NCBI RefSeq assembly: GCF_001499905.1
Contig: NZ_LQIS01000017.1
Coordinates: 1-64,000, forward strand
DNA length: 64,000 nt
From: Mycobacterium sp. GA-1285
GTDB taxonomy: Bacteria > Actinomycetota > Actinomycetes > Mycobacteriales > Mycobacteriaceae
Direction: 5' to 3'
Shown: piece by piece, positions 1 to 8,411 of the stretch
How positions within the stretch are numbered: the first letter of the stretch is position 1
How the letters are laid out: each line of letters begins with the position of its first letter
Position numbers and translations under genes: made by a program
Notes under the pieces: generated by a model
The model's input: the letters and a program-made list of their open reading frames with translations, nothing else
Told to the model about the DNA's origin: nothing
The model's database searches: none

Positions 1-78
1 CTCGCCATCGTCTACCGCGGCGCAGCAGTCCTACGCGCCATCACCCTCTGGCTACCCCATTTGTCAGACACGCCCTAA
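1..78 (+). CDS. C-terminal fragment of an unidentified protein (cut by window start)
   Basis: Frame 1 is open from the window edge to a TAA and encodes about 25 residues ending LWLPHLSDTP, with a hydrophobic stretch before it. A strong hairpin lies 31 bp beyond the stop, as expected at the end of a transcription unit, which is the main reason to believe it is the tail of a real gene. The product cannot be identified from so short a piece. Confidence 0.3.
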   Translation, partial: LAIVYRGAAVLRAITLWLPHLSDTP

Positions 79-108
79 TCGAACAGTCGCTTCGGGCCCT
101 GATTTCCC

Positions 109-169
109 CGCGAAACTGTATTCCAGCAGGCGTCTACTCGAACTTTCGCTGCTGGAATGCAATTTCGCG
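109..169. terminator. Long inverted repeat, probable bidirectional terminator
   Basis: Two 21-nt arms (109-129 and 149-169) pair with only two non-Watson-Crick positions, one of them a possible G-U pair, around a 19-nt loop. It separates the rightward partial gene from the 3' end of the leftward esterase. It has no clear U-tract, which is common for mycobacterial terminators. Confidence 0.65.
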
Positions 170-171
170 GC

Positions 172-1710
172 CTAGTACAGCCCCGCCCAGGCCTCGCGGC
201 GCTCGGCGTCGGGATCGGAGACGACGGTGTCGCGCGCCGACAGAATGATCCGGGTGCAGCGCCGTTCGGTGTCGTAGACAGGCCAGTCGTGCCCGTTGGA
301 CCAGTGGATTTCGCCGCTGGCCCACCCCTGAGAAGCGAAGTCGAGCCAGGCCCGCTGCATACGCCTGCCGACCGCCGGCTGCAGCCGCCGCCCCAGCGGA
401 TGGATCTTGCGCCCGAGATACGACGCGTAGCTGTGCTGGATGTGCACGATCTCGCTGCCATGAGTCGCGCCGAGACCGAGCATGCGCAGGCTGAAACCGA
501 AATGGTCGAAGCGGTACATATGGGTCGGGGCGTGGCCGCTGTAGGCGTCGGCGAATGCCCACGCCGGCCCGCCGAACATCACGTCGGAGGCGAACTCGAG
601 AAGTGCCCGTCGACGCGGATAGTGCGGGTACGCGGCCAACACGCGCTGCTTGGCGTCGGGCGCGACGCGGGCGAAGTAGGCCTCGACGGACGCCTGGGTG
701 GTCGGCAGCATCGGCGGTTTGGTCCAGGCGAACATCGACGCTTCGTGGCTGTTGGTTCCGATGATCAGCGGCACCCGCCGCAGGGTTCCGGTGCGCGCGG
801 CGTCCACCGGGTGACGGGGCAGCAGGTCTACGCCGTACGTCAATCCGTAAGCCAACGTCGGTGTGCGCACGGCGCTTTCGAGTTGCAGTCTGCCCGCCGC
901 GCGGCGCAGCTCCCGTTGCGGCAGCCCCTTGACCTCGGAGACCGGCACGCCGAGTCGGCGCACGAACTCGCGCGCTTGCTGGGCCCGCAGCTCCCGATCG
1001 GCGATCAGCGGTAGCGCCGGACTCTGGGCTATCGCGCGGCTGAACAAGCCCTCAGCGGCGGGGCTGGCGATCAGCGCGAGCACCGACGTGCCGCCTGCGG
1101 ACTCCCCGAACACCGTCACGCGCGACGGATCGCCGCCGAACGCCGCGATGTGGTCGCGGATCCACCGCAATGCGGCGATCTGGTCCCGCAGAGCGAGGTT
1201 GTCGTCGAACCCGTCGCCGAGGTCGCCGAGTTCGAAGCCGCCGAAGACGCCGATGCGGTAGGTGATGTTGACGACGACCACCCCGCCGTTGGCGGCCAGC
1301 CGCGATCCGTTGTACAGCTGGAACTGACCGGCGCCGTAAACGAACGCACCGCCGGGGATCCACACCATCACCGGAAGCGACGCGCCGGTGTCGGGCGACC
1401 ACACCGTCAGGGTGAGGCAGGCTTCGTCTCGGACCTTGGGATCGTCGCGGCCGCCGCCGACGAACGACTTGCCCTGCGGTGGCAGCGGCCCGTGCTCGAC
1501 CGCGTCGCGCAGGCCGGTCCACGGCCGCTTCGGCTCGGGGGCGAGGAACCGGCGCTCTCCCACCGGCTGCTCGGCATACGGCACGCCACGCCAGACCCCG
1601 ACGCCGCCTTCGGTCGTGCCGCGGAGATCACCGAGGTCGGTGTGCACGACGACCGAATGTCCGACAACGGTGGCCACGACCGAATCGTAGTGTGCGAAGC
1701 TGAACGTCAT
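172..1710 (-). CDS. Type B carboxylesterase / para-nitrobenzyl esterase family
   Basis: Alpha/beta hydrolase of about 512 residues, the usual length for type B carboxylesterases. The oxyanion-hole segment WIPGGAF is near residues 117-123 and the nucleophile elbow FGESAGG at 201-207, giving Ser204. Candidate acid and base lie in GTNSHEASM and in GATHGSE. It should hydrolyse carboxylic esters; the substrate is unknown. The chosen ATG shares a CATG with the ATG of the divergent metallopeptidase gene, leaving no intergenic DNA. Because homology to the family only begins around residue 20 (VVHTDLGDLRG), the true start may be an internal GTG, which would open a short promoter region. An upstream in-frame extension was rejected because it runs through the neighbouring gene. 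Confidence 0.85.
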   Translation of the reverse strand: MTFSFAHYDSVVATVVGHSVVVHTDLGDLRGTTEGGVGVWRGVPYAEQPVGERRFLAPEPKRPWTGLRDAVEHGPLPPQGKSFVGGGRDDPKVRDEACLTLTVWSPDTGASLPVMVWIPGGAFVYGAGQFQLYNGSRLAANGGVVVVNITYRIGVFGGFELGDLGDGFDDNLALRDQIAALRWIRDHIAAFGGDPSRVTVFGESAGGTSVLALIASPAAEGLFSRAIAQSPALPLIADRELRAQQAREFVRRLGVPVSEVKGLPQRELRRAAGRLQLESAVRTPTLAYGLTYGVDLLPRHPVDAARTGTLRRVPLIIGTNSHEASMFAWTKPPMLPTTQASVEAYFARVAPDAKQRVLAAYPHYPRRRALLEFASDVMFGGPAWAFADAYSGHAPTHMYRFDHFGFSLRMLGLGATHGSEIVHIQHSYASYLGRKIHPLGRRLQPAVGRRMQRAWLDFASQGWASGEIHWSNGHDWPVYDTERRCTRIILSARDTVVSDPDAERREAWAGLY

Positions 1711-2602
1711 GACCTTCAACGAAGGTATGCGGATCGACACCAGCACCGCCTCGTCCAGCGGCGGCGGGGGCGGGCCCGGGCGCGGCATCGCGGTCGGTGG
1801 CGGCGTCGGCGGCCTGCTCGTCCTCGTGGTAGCGCTGTTCCTCGGCGTCGACCCCAGCACGATGGTGCCCCAGCAGGGTCAGTACGACAGCCAAGGTGTG
1901 CAGGCACCGGGCTTCGACCTCGACCAGTGCAAGACCGGCGCGGATGCCAACGCGATCCCCGAATGCCGGGTGGTCGCGACGGGTAACTCGCTCGACGGGA
2001 TCTGGCCTCAGCTGATGCCGGACTACACGCGGCCGGATGTTCATCTCTTCACCCGCAGTGTCAACACGGCCTGCGGGCAGGCCACCAGCGAGGTCGGACC
2101 GTTCTACTGCCCCGCGGATCAGACCGCCTACTTCGACGTCGGCTTCTTCAACGTCCTTCGTGACGACTTCGGTTCCAGCGGCGGGCCATTGGCGCAGGAA
2201 TACGTCGTTGCCCACGAGTACGGTCACCACGTGCAGAACATCACCGGCGCGCTGCGAAACTCCCAGGGGCCCGGCGCGGCGGGACCCACGGGCGGCGGCG
2301 TGCGCACCGAACTGCAGGCCGACTGTTACGCCGGGGTCTGGGCGCACTATGCCGCCATCACCAAGCAGGAAGGCACCGACGTCACGTTTCTAGAGCCGTT
2401 GACGGACAAGGACATCGCCGATGCGCTGTCGGCCGCGGCGGCAGTCGGTGACGACCGCATCCAGCAGCAGACCACAGGCCGGGTCAACCCCGAGGCGTGG
2501 ACGCACGGATCCGCCGAGCAGAGGCAGAAGTGGTTCACCGAGGGCTACCGCACCGGTGATCCGAAGGCCTGCGACACGTTCTCGTCGACCGACCTTGGGT
2601 AG
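1709..2602 (+). CDS. Membrane-anchored neutral zinc metallopeptidase (YpfJ family)
   Basis: A 297-residue protein with a Gly-rich N terminus, one transmembrane segment at about residues 27-47 and an extracytoplasmic domain carrying HEYGHH at 169-174, the zinc-binding HExxH of the putative neutral zinc metallopeptidase family. A likely third ligand lies in the ELQADCYAG segment. Four cysteines in the exported domain may form disulfides. The physiological substrate of the family is unknown. A second start seven codons in (MRIDTS) is possible; a GAAGG sits close to it. The gene overlaps the next by 8 bp and is probably cotranscribed with it. It matches my recollection of M. tuberculosis Rv2575. 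Confidence 0.8.
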   Translation: MTFNEGMRIDTSTASSSGGGGGPGRGIAVGGGVGGLLVLVVALFLGVDPSTMVPQQGQYDSQGVQAPGFDLDQCKTGADANAIPECRVVATGNSLDGIWPQLMPDYTRPDVHLFTRSVNTACGQATSEVGPFYCPADQTAYFDVGFFNVLRDDFGSSGGPLAQEYVVAHEYGHHVQNITGALRNSQGPGAAGPTGGGVRTELQADCYAGVWAHYAAITKQEGTDVTFLEPLTDKDIADALSAAAAVGDDRIQQQTTGRVNPEAWTHGSAEQRQKWFTEGYRTGDPKACDTFSSTDLG

Positions 2603-4241
2603 GACGCCTACGGCCGTCGACGCCGTCGCCGAACGCTATCTCGCCATCCTCGCCGAGCTCGACCCCTGTGCCGCAACGGAAATGGGCATCACCGGGCATG
2701 ACGAGGAGATCACCGACTACTCCCCCGACGGCGTCGCCGCACGCGCCGACGCAGCACGGCGCACACTGCGCGAACTGTCCGAAGTCACACCGGCTGACGC
2801 GGTCGACGAAGTGACGGTCGCGGCGATGCGCGATCGTCTGGGCATCGTGATCGACCTCAACGACGCCGGACTCGACGTGGGCGAACTCAACGTGATCGCC
2901 TCCCCGCTGCAATCGATGCGGGACGTGTTCGACCTGATGCCGACGGAAACCGACGACGACTGGGCGGTGATCGCTCGCCGGTTGTCGCGGGTGCCCGACC
3001 GTGTCGCCGGATACGCCGACGCGCTGCGCGCCGCGGTCGCCGGAGGGCATCCTCCCGCCGTGCGCCAAGTCGTGCGTGGTATCGATCAGGCCGCCAGCAT
3101 CCAGCACCTGTTGGTGGACATGGTCGCGGCGGCGGTCCACGAAAACACAACGCTGCATGAGGATCTGCAACAGAACGCGGCCAACGCGGCGAATGCCTAC
3201 CGGGAACTCGGCAGAATCCTCGGAGACGAGATCGCACCACATTCGCGGCCCGAGGACGCAGTCGGGCGGGACGTCTACCGGTTGTGGTCGCGGTCGTTCC
3301 TGGGCGCCGAGGTCGACTTCGACGAGACATACCAGTGGGGCCTGGAGCGGCTGGAAAGCATTGTCGCCGAACAGGAGAAGCTCGCTCAACAGCTGTATCC
3401 CGGGAGGTCGATCGCGGACGCGCTGCGTCGCCTGGACGGCGAGGAGCGCTACCTCATCCATGGCGTCGACGCGCTGCAGGCCTGGATGCAAGATCTCTCC
3501 GACCGCGCCGTCGATGCACTTGCGGACACGCACTTCGACATCGCCGAACCGCTGCGCAGGCTGGAGTGCCGAATCGCGCCGACCCACACCGGGGGTATCT
3601 ATTACACCGGTCCGTCGGAAGACTTCAGCAGACCGGGCCGGATGTGGTGGTCGGTTCCCCACGGCGTCGACAGCTTCCACACGTGGCAGGAGACGACGAC
3701 GGTGTTCCACGAGGGCGTTCCGGGTCACCACCTGCAGATCGGCCGCGCTGTTGTGCGCGCCGACCAGCTCAACCGGTGGCGGCGACTGGGCTGCTTCGTG
3801 TCGGGCCACGGCGAGGGCTGGGCGCTGTACGCCGAACGGCTGATGGCCGAACTCGGTTGGCTCGACGATCCGGGCAACCACATCGGAATGCTGGACGCGC
3901 AACGCTTTCGGGCTGCGCGCGTCGTCATCGACATCGGTGTGCACTGCGGTATGACCGCACCCGACGGCACCGTGTGGGATGTCGACAAGGCGTGGCATTT
4001 CCTGGTGTCCCACAGCGCGATGAACGAGGAGCACCTGCAGTTCGAACTCGACCGCTACCTCGGCTGGCCGGGCCAGGCCCCGTCGTACGCGATCGGACAG
4101 CGGATCTGGGAGCAGTTGCGCGACGAGGTGGTGGGTCGCGGCGTGCCGCTCAAGGAGTTCCACGATCGTGCTCTGGATCTGGGCGGGTTGCCGCTCGACG
4201 TGCTCCGATCGGCCTTGAGGCGCGATTTCGCTTCCGGCTGA
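2595..4241 (+). CDS. DUF885 family metallopeptidase
   Basis: A 548-residue protein of the DUF885 family, mostly helical and related to M3/M32-type carboxypeptidases. The zinc motif HEGVPGHH is at residues 372-379, inside the conserved TTTVFHEGVPGHHLQ context. A downstream SGHGEGWALYAE segment supplies the usual further ligand. I start at the TTG overlapping the stop of the upstream gene, because there is no ATG or GTG before residue 30 and the sequence from AVDAVAERYL onward resembles family N termini. A longer in-frame opening upstream lies inside the metallopeptidase gene and is rejected. Likely a cytosolic peptidase; the substrate cannot be told. Confidence 0.8.
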   Translation: MGRTPTAVDAVAERYLAILAELDPCAATEMGITGHDEEITDYSPDGVAARADAARRTLRELSEVTPADAVDEVTVAAMRDRLGIVIDLNDAGLDVGELNVIASPLQSMRDVFDLMPTETDDDWAVIARRLSRVPDRVAGYADALRAAVAGGHPPAVRQVVRGIDQAASIQHLLVDMVAAAVHENTTLHEDLQQNAANAANAYRELGRILGDEIAPHSRPEDAVGRDVYRLWSRSFLGAEVDFDETYQWGLERLESIVAEQEKLAQQLYPGRSIADALRRLDGEERYLIHGVDALQAWMQDLSDRAVDALADTHFDIAEPLRRLECRIAPTHTGGIYYTGPSEDFSRPGRMWWSVPHGVDSFHTWQETTTVFHEGVPGHHLQIGRAVVRADQLNRWRRLGCFVSGHGEGWALYAERLMAELGWLDDPGNHIGMLDAQRFRAARVVIDIGVHCGMTAPDGTVWDVDKAWHFLVSHSAMNEEHLQFELDRYLGWPGQAPSYAIGQRIWEQLRDEVVGRGVPLKEFHDRALDLGGLPLDVLRSALRRDFASG

Positions 4242-4281
4242 GTTTCTTTCGCCAGCCGTTCGCGCGCCTTAGCGTGGATGC

Positions 4282-4956
4282 ATGGAGTCTGTGGCCGTCA
4301 CGCCGAACCTGACCATGTTTGTCGTCAATGGGCGGCAGGTCTACGCCTGGCGCGACGGTGACTCGGTCACGCTGATCGACACGGGGGCACCGGGATCCGG
4401 CGCGGCCATCGCCGAGGCGGTGCCGGGAATCGACCGGATCGTCCTGACGCACGGACATGTCGACCACACCGGATCGGCGGCCGAACTGCACAGAACCACC
4501 GGGGCTACGGTCGCGGCCGGCGCCGGCGATGCAGCGGCGATCCGCGACGGCGCCGCGCTGCCACCACCGGTGTTCGAGGACTGGGAGGTGCCGATCCACG
4601 CGCGCGTCGCCGCGGGACTGCCCGATGCGGCCGACCCCGTCCCCCTCGACCGGGAACTGCGCGACGGCGACATCCTCGACTTCGGAGGCGGTGCCGAGAT
4701 CCTGTCGATACCGGGCCACACCGAGGGCAGCATTGCGATTCATCTGCCCCGCCACGGCGTGCTGTTGACCGGTGACACCATCGCCAACGTCGGCACGCTC
4801 ATGCTCGGCACCTTCAACCAGGACCGGGCGCGCACGATGGCGTCATTCCGCCGGCTCGCCGCCCTCGACGTCGACACGGCGTGTTTCGGGCACGGCGAAC
4901 CGATCATCTCCGGCGCGGGCGCGCGGCTTCGGGAGGTCGCAGCCACGTTGACGTGA
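4282..4956 (+). CDS. Metallo-beta-lactamase-fold hydrolase
   Basis: A 224-residue protein with the MBL signature HGHVDH at residues 57-62, a further metal-binding His in PGHTEGS, a bridging Asp in TGDTIAN and a final His in FGHGEPI. All metal ligands of the glyoxalase II-like group appear present, so it should be an active binuclear zinc hydrolase, probably of a thioester or similar ester. The start ATG lies 40 bp after the DUF885 stop. No substrate can be assigned from sequence. Confidence 0.8.
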   Translation: MESVAVTPNLTMFVVNGRQVYAWRDGDSVTLIDTGAPGSGAAIAEAVPGIDRIVLTHGHVDHTGSAAELHRTTGATVAAGAGDAAAIRDGAALPPPVFEDWEVPIHARVAAGLPDAADPVPLDRELRDGDILDFGGGAEILSIPGHTEGSIAIHLPRHGVLLTGDTIANVGTLMLGTFNQDRARTMASFRRLAALDVDTACFGHGEPIISGAGARLREVAATLT

Positions 4957-5012
4957 CCGGCTCCATCCGAATCGCCCAGCGAGTACCGTCACCGTGGTCG
5001 AAGGAGACACTG

Positions 5013-5759
5013 ATGCGCATCGCAATCGCAGGAGCGACGGGAAACATCGGCGCCCGCACCGCCGCCGCACTCGAGCGCGACGGCCACGATGTCGTTCGCA
5101 CCAGCCGCGCACTCGGGGTCGACCTGATGTCCGGTGAAGGCCTGGACGCCGCGCTCACCGGCGTGCACGCCGTCGTCGACGCCGTCAGCGCACCGCCCAT
5201 CGACCGGGATCGCACCATCGAGTACTTCGGCACCACCACACGCAATCTGCTCGCCGCCGAGCAGCGCGCGGGTGTCGGTCACCATGTGCTGTTGTCGATT
5301 GTCGGCATCCACGACATCGAAGGCAATGCGCACTACTCGGGCAAGCGGGAACAGGAACGACTCGTCGCCGACGGACCGGTTCCGTGGACCATCGTGCCCG
5401 CCACCCAGTTTCACGACTTCGCGGCCATGGTCGCCGGTTGGTTCGAGCAGGACGGGGTGTCGACCATTGCCCCACTGCTCGTGCAGCCGATCGCGCCCGA
5501 TGACATCGCCGAGGTTCTCGCCGAGGTCGCCGTCGGTCAACCGCAGGGCCGGCATGTGGACGTCGCGGGGCCCGAGACACAGGACCTCGTCGACATGGCA
5601 CGTCGCACGCTGGCTGCCAGGGGCCGGCAGGTGAAGCTCGTCCCGACCTGGTCGGGCATGTTCGGGCTCTCGATGGCCGGAAACGTCTTGCTGCCCGGCG
5701 AGAATGCGCGCATCGCCCCGACGACGTTCGACGACTGGCTCGCCGCCGGCGCCAACTGA
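5013..5759 (+). CDS. NAD(P)-binding NmrA-like / atypical SDR protein
   Basis: A 248-residue protein with the dinucleotide-binding motif AGATGNIG near residues 6-13 at the extreme N terminus, typical of NmrA-like and atypical short-chain dehydrogenases. It lacks the classical YxxxK catalytic pair, so it may be a reductase of the isoflavone-reductase type or a redox sensor. The ATG is preceded by GGAGA at good spacing, which rejects a longer opening that overlaps the upstream gene. It ends 13 bp before the next SDR gene and is likely cotranscribed with it. Confidence 0.75.
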   Translation: MRIAIAGATGNIGARTAAALERDGHDVVRTSRALGVDLMSGEGLDAALTGVHAVVDAVSAPPIDRDRTIEYFGTTTRNLLAAEQRAGVGHHVLLSIVGIHDIEGNAHYSGKREQERLVADGPVPWTIVPATQFHDFAAMVAGWFEQDGVSTIAPLLVQPIAPDDIAEVLAEVAVGQPQGRHVDVAGPETQDLVDMARRTLAARGRQVKLVPTWSGMFGLSMAGNVLLPGENARIAPTTFDDWLAAGAN

Positions 5760-5772
5760 TCAGGAGAACTGA

Positions 5773-6600
5773 ATGACCAACCCCGACATCCCGCTCGCCG
5801 GAAGGGTCGCATACGTGACGGGCGCCGCCCGCGGACAGGGTCGCTCGCACTGCGTCCGACTGGCCCGCGCCGGCGCCGACATCGTCGCGATCGACGCGTG
5901 CGGTCCGGTCGCCGCGCACAACGGTTATCCGCCTGCGCTCCCGGCGGATCTCGCCGAAACGGTGAGCCTGGTCGAGGGCGAGGGCCGCAAGATCGTCGCA
6001 GACCGGGTCGACGTCCGCGACCTCGCAGGCCAGCAGCGGGTGGTCTCCGACGCGATCGAACAGTTCGGCCGCCTCGACATCGTCGTCGCCAATGCCGGTG
6101 TGATGAATTGGGGTCGGCTGTGGGAGATTTCGGCGCAACAATGGCAGGAAGTCCTCGATATCAACCTCACCGGCGTGTGGAACACGATCAAGGCCGTCGT
6201 GCCGCCGATGATCGAGGCGGGCAACGGCGGATCGATCATCACCATCAGCTCCGCGGCGGGTATCAAAGCCGTTCCCGGCTGCGGCCACTACTGCGCCAGC
6301 AAGTTCGGCGTGGTCGGGCTCACGAACTCGTTGGCAGTCGAACTCGGCGAATTCGGCATCCGGGTCAACTCCGTGCATCCGTACGGCACCGACACCCCGA
6401 TGGGCAACGACACATCGATGTGGCAGATCTTCGCCGACCACCCGACCTACATCCACAGCTTCTCCCCCGGCGCGCTGCCGACGGAGTCGCTGGCCGACCC
6501 GGATCTGATCTCCGACATCGTGGTCTGGTTGGCCAGCGACGCCTCGTCACTGCTGACCGCGGCGCAAATCCCCGCCGACAAGGGCTACCTCAAGATCTGA
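5773..6600 (+). CDS. Short-chain dehydrogenase, mycofactocin-coupled type
   Basis: A 275-residue classical SDR. The cofactor motif TGAARGQG is at 16-23, NAG at about 110, the catalytic Ser in ITISSAAG and Tyr173-x3-Lys177 in HYCASK. The TGAARGQGRSH context and the insertion after the second beta strand match SDRs in mycobacteria that use tightly bound NAD and the redox cofactor mycofactocin; that assignment is by family resemblance. It probably oxidises or reduces an alcohol or ketone. An AGGAG ribosome-binding site lies 8 bp before the ATG. It converges on the thioesterase gene. Confidence 0.85.
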   Translation: MTNPDIPLAGRVAYVTGAARGQGRSHCVRLARAGADIVAIDACGPVAAHNGYPPALPADLAETVSLVEGEGRKIVADRVDVRDLAGQQRVVSDAIEQFGRLDIVVANAGVMNWGRLWEISAQQWQEVLDINLTGVWNTIKAVVPPMIEAGNGGSIITISSAAGIKAVPGCGHYCASKFGVVGLTNSLAVELGEFGIRVNSVHPYGTDTPMGNDTSMWQIFADHPTYIHSFSPGALPTESLADPDLISDIVVWLASDASSLLTAAQIPADKGYLKI

Positions 6601-6613
6601 GCTTGCCGCGAGT

Positions 6614-6660
6614 CTGAACTTGTGTGCCAAATTTCGACGAATGTCAGTGCAGAAGTTCAG
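6614..6660. terminator. Weak hairpin between convergent genes
   Basis: Eight-base arms (CTGAACTT at 6614-6621 and its complement at 6653-6660) flank a long 31-nt interior. The site lies between the convergent SDR and thioesterase genes, so a terminator role is plausible, but the pairing is modest. Confidence 0.3.
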
Positions 6661-6685
6661 TTTCGGCGCCCGGCCAGCGGATCGG

Positions 6686-7570
6686 TTACAGCCGGGACTG
6701 CTCCTTGATCGCGGTATCGCTGGTGCGCAGCGGCCGGATCAGCGCGTCCTGGGTGAAGGATGCGATCAGCTCGCCCGCCTCGGTGTGCACCGTGCCGCGC
6801 ACGTACGACATCCCGGCACCGACCTGAGTGCTCTCGTGACCGTAGAGCAGCCACCCGTTCCACTCGAACGGCTCGTGGAAGCTCACCGACACCGCCATCG
6901 GCGCGGTCGACACGGTGAGATGCGACTGCGCGGTACCGATACCCTCGTGTGCACGCATCGTCGTCGAAATACCCAGGTGCCCGGTCAAATACGCGACAAG
7001 AGCCTTGGCGAGTTCCTCGCGGTCCGGGGTCTTGTCGTAATGCACCCAGGCATACAGCTCCGGCGGCCCGACCTCATCGGGGCTGTTGACGTCGACGACG
7101 TCGACGAGCCGGATCTCCCGTCCGGCCATGGCCATGCCGGCATCGTTGGCTTCCGAGGGTGGCTTCGTGTCGGGTCGCGGCAGCGCATGCCGGATGACGT
7201 CGTCGGTCGGGACGTCGGTCAGCACGGTGACGGTGATGCAGCGTTTGCCGTTCTGCTTGGCCGCGACGACAGCGGTTGCGGTGGAACGGCCTTCGTTGAC
7301 GACGTCGATCTCCAACTCGATCGGTCCCGCCCCCACCATGACCGCCCGCGAGAACACGGCATACACCGATCGCACCGACTTGCCCTCGAATCGTTTGGCC
7401 ACTGCCACGATCGCCTGGGCGAGCACCTGCGTGCCCTCGACCACCTGCCGACCCTCCTCGCCCGCGGGTCCGGTCTCGGCGATGAACCGGTTGTCCCCGT
7501 CCGGTCGGACGTCGAACAGGTCGAGCAAGGTGTCGACGGTCCATTGCTGCTGCGCTGAGTCTGTCGTCAT
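6686..7570 (-). CDS. Acyl-CoA thioesterase (TesB-like double hotdog)
   Basis: A 294-residue protein resembling acyl-CoA thioesterase II family members with two hotdog domains. The N-terminal part carries RFIAETG...EGTQVLAQAIVAV and the C-terminal part HEPFEWNGWLLYGHESTQVGAGMSYVRGTVHTEAGELIASFTQD-like sequence, which is typical of the C-terminal hotdog; the interrupted copy still has the final S-F-x-Q-D motif. It should release free acids from acyl-CoA esters. I start at the ATG nearest the operator region rather than at an upstream opening running into the TetR gene. It is divergent from the TetR gene and shares its operator, so it is probably part of that regulon. Confidence 0.75.
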   Translation of the reverse strand: MTTDSAQQQWTVDTLLDLFDVRPDGDNRFIAETGPAGEEGRQVVEGTQVLAQAIVAVAKRFEGKSVRSVYAVFSRAVMVGAGPIELEIDVVNEGRSTATAVVAAKQNGKRCITVTVLTDVPTDDVIRHALPRPDTKPPSEANDAGMAMAGREIRLVDVVDVNSPDEVGPPELYAWVHYDKTPDREELAKALVAYLTGHLGISTTMRAHEGIGTAQSHLTVSTAPMAVSVSFHEPFEWNGWLLYGHESTQVGAGMSYVRGTVHTEAGELIASFTQDALIRPLRTSDTAIKEQSRL

Positions 7571-7603
7571 GACAACGAACAGTAACCGAGCTTCTGCAAG
7601 AGC

Positions 7604-7618
7604 GGTAACCTCATTACC
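7604..7618. promoter_or_regulatory. TetR operator, copy 1 (between thioesterase and tetR)
   Basis: The 15-mer GGTAACCTCATTACC is an inverted repeat with 6-bp arms and one mismatch. The same motif, with perfect arms, recurs upstream of the amidohydrolase gene. It lies in the 77-bp divergent promoter region, 30 bp before the TetR start. Autoregulation by the adjacent TetR protein is inferred. Confidence 0.65.
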
Positions 7619-7647
7619 AGTCAATCCCGAGTCGGAAGGTGGCGACC

Positions 7648-8301
7648 ATGACCAAGCCGAGCGGACGAGCGGCGGCTGGCGCCACACGCACGGCCGAGTC
7701 CGCCGCCGATGGCGATCCGCGACCCAAGCGCTTCATGAAGTCGGCGTTGGCGATCCTCGGCGAGACCGGACGCACCGACTTCACCGTCCTCGAGGTCGTC
7801 GAGCGGTCGAAGACGTCACTGCGGTCCTTCTATCAGCACTTCTCGACCAAGGACGAACTGCTCCTCGCGCTGGTCGACAAGATCATGTCGGAGTCGACGC
7901 GCCGCTGGCGCGAGGACACCGCCGGGCTGCCGGCCGCCACGGCCCTGCGCGTCCTCATCGACCGGATCTGCACCCCGCCCGAGACCACCACCCAAGACAA
8001 GGTCAACCGCGGCCTGACGAACTACAACGACCGCCTCGCCGAGACGGTCCCGCGCGAGTACGCCCGGGTGCTGTCGCCGGTCTACGAGTTGATCAGAGAC
8101 ATCATCAACCGCGGCATCGCCGAGGGTGCGTTCCGGTCGGACCTCGACGTCGACGCCCGTGCCGCACTGATCATGCAGTCGTCGCTGGGGGCGATCCGGC
8201 TGCAGGTGCTCGGCGCCGAACTCAGCGGCGTGCCGGTCGGCGCCGACGACATCTACGACTTCTGTCTGAGCGGGCTCACCGGCCCCGCGCAGCCCGGCTG
8301 A
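7648..8301 (+). CDS. TetR-family transcriptional regulator
   Basis: A 217-residue regulator with a disordered N-terminal tail, a TetR helix-turn-helix at about residues 46-65 (TVLEVVERSKTSLRSFYQHF) followed by STKDELLLAL, and a helical ligand-binding domain. GGAAGG nine bases before the ATG favours this start over an in-frame GTG three codons upstream. It lies between a divergent thioesterase and a downstream amidohydrolase plus two acyl-CoA dehydrogenases, and identical operators stand before both units. It most likely represses them and is relieved by an acyl-CoA or aromatic intermediate. The effector is not evident. Confidence 0.85.
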   Translation: MTKPSGRAAAGATRTAESAADGDPRPKRFMKSALAILGETGRTDFTVLEVVERSKTSLRSFYQHFSTKDELLLALVDKIMSESTRRWREDTAGLPAATALRVLIDRICTPPETTTQDKVNRGLTNYNDRLAETVPREYARVLSPVYELIRDIINRGIAEGAFRSDLDVDARAALIMQSSLGAIRLQVLGAELSGVPVGADDIYDFCLSGLTGPAQPG

Positions 8302-8361
8302 CCTGCGTCGGTTCCGCCGGAGAACTAGCTTCTCGACGAGTCTGTTTCTGCTGGTCCGAAA

Positions 8362-8380
8362 GTGGTAATGTCATTACCAC
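8362..8380. promoter_or_regulatory. TetR operator, copy 2 (before amidohydrolase operon)
   Basis: GTGGTAATGTCATTACCAC is a perfect palindrome with 8-bp arms around a 3-bp centre, 31 bp before the amidohydrolase ATG. Its core is shared with the site at 7604-7618. It sits where a repressor would block the promoter of the downstream operon. Confidence 0.75.
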
Positions 8381-8411
8381 CAACAGCCAAGCAGACTTCC
8401 AGGAGGCGCAA

